44,138 nucleotides of DNA. Origin: Chloroflexota bacterium. GTDB lineage: Bacteria; Chloroflexota; Anaerolineae; Promineifilales; Promineifilaceae. Below the pieces are notes generated by a model, which saw nothing but the letters and a program-made list of their open reading frames with translations, had not been told where the DNA came from and did no database searches. Of the stretch, positions 42,256-44,138 are shown piece after piece; position 1 is the stretch's first letter; every line of letters starts with the position of its first letter. Location of the stretch: assembly GCA_013112725.1 (NCBI GenBank), contig JABFFZ010000045.1:1-44138 (forward strand), in the 5' to 3' direction. The translations under genes and the position numbers were made by a program.

Positions 42256-42963
42256 TTAGTCAGAAGCAACTTCTGTGCCTGACTTTAATGCCTGACCGCA
42301 ATAGCCACAATAGCTCATCGCCGCCGGATTCAAACGGCCGCAGCGCAAACAAGCCCTTTGCCCATCATCTGCCTTTGGCGTGTCCATACGGATGCTGCCC
42401 AACCAGCCGGGCAGCGCGTCATAAATGACCTTGCCGGCCCAGCTCAGCAAAATGATCGCCAGAATAACCAGGACCACCCGCAGGGCCAGGACAAAATCCC
42501 CGGGATCATCAACCAGATTGATGAGCAGAGGCAGCAGTGCCCGGTATGCCAGGGAAAGTAGCACCACGTAGATAATGCCTACCAACGCCGGCGTTAACGA
42601 TGCCAGCGAAGGAAACGCGGGCGCCCAAACCGTTCGCAGCGTTTGTGTATACCCAATCAGCAGGACAAAGGCAACGGCATAGGCGATGAAGGTAATCAAC
42701 TGTTCTATGGCGAAGGGAACATCGGGAATGCGCAGCCCTTCGACAAAGGAGAGGTTGATCAAGATGCTGCGCAACAGCCAGATGAGCAGCAGGGCAATGA
42801 GCAGCCGGGCGGTGGCAATACCCAACTGTCGCCGCATGAAGTTGGTAGCGGAGACGGCCGTTTCGCCGCTGCCCGCCACCTCTCCGGCCAACGTCTGACC
42901 ACAACTAATACAAAAACGGCTTTCAGGGCTGTTTAGGGTGTTGCAATTGGGACAGTTAATCAT
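42256..42963 (-). CDS. Zinc-ribbon membrane protein
   Basis: Two hundred and thirty-five residues. It opens with a zinc ribbon (CPNCNTLNSPESRFCISCG), has about four or five membrane segments (ARLLIALLLIWLLRSIL; LITFIAYAVAFVLLIGY; LVGIIYVVLLSLAYRALLPLL; FVLALRVVLVILAIILLSWA) and closes with a second zinc ribbon (CLRCGRLNPAAMSYCGYCG). Both ribbons should face the cytoplasm. No enzyme motif is visible; such proteins might bind RNA, protein or metal at the membrane. ATG 42963 follows GGAGAAACCC. It is the third gene of the minus-strand set ending at 37430. Confidence 0.85.
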   Translation of the reverse strand: MINCPNCNTLNSPESRFCISCGQTLAGEVAGSGETAVSATNFMRRQLGIATARLLIALLLIWLLRSILINLSFVEGLRIPDVPFAIEQLITFIAYAVAFVLLIGYTQTLRTVWAPAFPSLASLTPALVGIIYVVLLSLAYRALLPLLINLVDDPGDFVLALRVVLVILAIILLSWAGKVIYDALPGWLGSIRMDTPKADDGQRACLRCGRLNPAAMSYCGYCGQALKSGTEVASD

Positions 42964-43029
42964 GGGTTTCTCCTGGTTGAATGGTTTGCAGATTCAATCA
43001 CTAAAAAGTTTGATAAACATAAAGTGGTC

Positions 43030-43548
43030 TCATTCTTGCTCTTCAATAAAACGTTCCATTTCCTCATCAATAGACGTGAATACATGAACAATCCGGGTTA
43101 CTTCGATCAGGCAACGGGCTTCTGCACCTTGGGGTGTCGGTACCGGCCTCATTTCACCAGAGCTATCGGTTAAAATGACCCTGGTTGCTTCAAGTGTTGG
43201 TCCCTGACAGTTTTGGCTATCTCCAGCTTCTTCATCAATCACACTGCTGTTATTGCTGTTGGTGGACGGTGATGCTTCTCCACGTCTAAATACAGTCGCA
43301 GACTCACCATCTGATAAAGTAAGAGAATCTCCTGATACTTCAAAATTAACTATAAGGGCAGTGGCAGGGCCGCCAATACGGAGCCTTGACTCGTCCAAAA
43401 TTGCATATTCGCCAACCTGGTCGCCATCCAATATAACAGTGCCATCTTCAAAGAATTCAATCGTTCCTTCATCGGATGTCCAGAGGCCGAGTAATGCCTC
43501 TTCAGGGCTTGTATTACAACTTACTAAAACGATGACTACGAAAAGCAC
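43030..43548 (-). CDS. Small lipoprotein, 5' end possibly frameshifted
   Basis: From GTG 43548 the product is 172 residues: a short hydrophobic start ending in VLVSC, a lipobox, then a lipocalin-like beta domain (LLGLWTSDEGTIEFFEDGTV, SGDSLTLSDGESATVFRR) resembling DUF-type copper/META-like lipoprotein folds, and an acidic C-terminus. GTG 43548 has no ribosome site, but an ATG in another frame (about 43591, preceded by AAAGGAG) reads MAMCKRSLFIPISF and would join the same hydrophobic run after a two-base change. The 5' end may thus carry a frameshift or sequencing error. The gap before the zinc-ribbon gene is 66 nt. Function unknown. Confidence 0.6.
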   Translation of the reverse strand: MLFVVIVLVSCNTSPEEALLGLWTSDEGTIEFFEDGTVILDGDQVGEYAILDESRLRIGGPATALIVNFEVSGDSLTLSDGESATVFRRGEASPSTNSNNSSVIDEEAGDSQNCQGPTLEATRVILTDSSGEMRPVPTPQGAEARCLIEVTRIVHVFTSIDEEMERFIEEQE

Positions 43549-43749
43549 TATTGAAACTAATAGGTATGAATAAGCTGCGCTTGCACATTGCCATAACTCC
43601 TTTTACCTTTATTGCTTCCCCTGAATGCTCTGAATGGCTTTGGGCGACAGGTAGTCGCCGGGCGGCTGCTTTTCCGAAGCAGCGTCCATGATGGGCCACG
43701 CTTTTTTGACAAGATTGAGACTTTCTTTCACGGCCGTTTGCGTTCACAA

Positions 43750-44138
43750 CTAATTGAGGTGATGGCCACACTCCGTACAAAAAGCGGCGCCCTCCACCAG
43801 GGACGCACCACAGACCGGGCAGGCGGCGGGTGGCGCTAGCGGTTCGTCTGGTGGAGTGGTTACGGCCGCTTCCTCTTCAGCCGCTATCACCACATCTGGC
43901 GCATCTATGTCACTGGCCGGTGGGAATGGGTCAGGCACGGCCACTTCGGCTGCGCTCAGTGCAAGCGTGTCCACAACCTCATGCGCTTCCTCAGATTTTA
44001 GTTCGGGCGTGGTCACCTTATGCCCACACTCCGTGCAAAAGAGTGCATCTGGCAGCAGGGGCGCGCCGCAATTGGGGCAGGGGTTGGAAACCGGCGCTGT
44101 CGCCGCCGCGAGCGGCACACTCTGGCCGCAGTTGGCAC
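43750..44138 (-). CDS. Multi-zinc-ribbon protein, partial
   Basis: The frame has a zinc ribbon ending CTECGHHLN at the C-terminus and another (CPNCGAPLLPDALFCTECG) about 35 residues from the right edge. Reading to the window edge continues in the same frame as ANCGQSVPL, so a third ribbon lies beyond it and the gene is truncated by the window. An acidic, Ala/Pro-rich linker separates the ribbons. There is no membrane segment in the part seen. It heads the same orientation of genes as the other zinc-ribbon proteins. The ribbons may bind RNA, DNA or protein; exact role unknown. Confidence 0.85.
   Translation of the reverse strand, partial: ANCGQSVPLAAATAPVSNPCPNCGAPLLPDALFCTECGHKVTTPELKSEEAHEVVDTLALSAAEVAVPDPFPPASDIDAPDVVIAAEEEAAVTTPPDEPLAPPAACPVCGASLVEGAAFCTECGHHLN

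Larger units (their letters stand above)
5..43737. repeat. Dispersed palindromic octamer ACGGCCGT, about 94 copies
   Basis: Scanning by eye finds about 94 exact copies spread across the window, in genes of both strands and in gaps, such as 5-12, 349-356, 1672-1679, 2084-2091 and 43730-43737. With roughly 55-58 % GC, random expectation is about one. The related core CGGCCG without the flanking A/T occurs only ten to fifteen times, so the full octamer, not the core, is what accumulates. In coding DNA it reads TAV, xGR or RP depending on frame. The pattern is like HIP1 of cyanobacteria. Confidence 0.9.

Overview
The window looks like chromosomal DNA of an uncultured Chloroflexota bacterium of the Anaerolineae/Ardenticatenia type. 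This is inferred from style rather than a marker gene: zinc-ribbon proteins with Thr/Pro-rich linkers, secreted proteins ending in a YLP tail, a CSLREA/beta-helix protein with dockerin-like repeats, and no outer-membrane export genes in the polysaccharide cluster. The most striking global property is a dispersed perfect palindrome, ACGGCCGT. I counted about 94 copies by eye (one per ~470 bp), where base composition predicts about one. It occurs on genes of both orientations, in all reading frames and between genes, much like HIP1 of cyanobacteria.

Layout. 1-1130: a scarred region with an 83-bp perfect inverted repeat at the window edge, a lipoprotein N-terminus, remnants of a nucleotidyltransferase/HepT-type toxin pair, and a ~176-bp hairpin element with terminal inverted repeats. 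1128-1672: an intact MazF/PemK-type toxin-antitoxin pair. 1706-10141 (+): housekeeping genes for an HD phosphohydrolase, DUF192, a LysM/M23 cell-wall hydrolase, a two-gene lineage-specific operon, a MoaD/ThiS protein, a Nudix hydrolase and PEP carboxylase. 10217-11439: a decayed FGGY sugar kinase. 11471-14773 (-): a small redox module of a heme-copper-oxidase-like membrane protein, DUF3565, a PRC-barrel-like protein, a four-helix membrane protein and a Crp/Fnr regulator with a consensus FNR box in its own, apparently leaderless, promoter. 14820-16627: repeats and a frameshifted ATP-grasp gene. 16649-21304: two convergent secreted proteins, an FG-GAP propeller and a cohesin/dockerin/beta-helix protein, separated by a strong bidirectional terminator.

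21443-36880 (-): a continuous exopolysaccharide operon. In transcription order it holds a membrane protein with a degenerate GGDEF domain, the initiating polyprenyl-phosphate sugar transferase, a GT4, a Wzz-like protein fused to a second degenerate GGDEF domain, a sulfotransferase, an O-antigen ligase/polymerase, a second sulfotransferase, a flippase, GT4, GT4, GT2, GT4, GT4 and a thymidylate-kinase-like P-loop protein. Together these can start, extend, sulfate, flip and polymerise a glycan. Two catalytically dead GGDEF domains suggest nucleotide sensing or a structural role rather than c-di-GMP synthesis.

37430-44138 (-): a second cell-envelope cluster of zinc-ribbon and lipoproteins: an M14 carboxypeptidase-like lipoprotein, a membrane-anchored zinc-ribbon paralogue that has lost most M14 metal and catalytic residues, a zinc-ribbon/TolB-propeller/peptidoglycan-binding protein, a zinc-ribbon membrane protein, a small lipoprotein and a multi-zinc-ribbon protein running off the window. 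No rRNA, tRNA, CRISPR array, transposase or prophage gene was seen.
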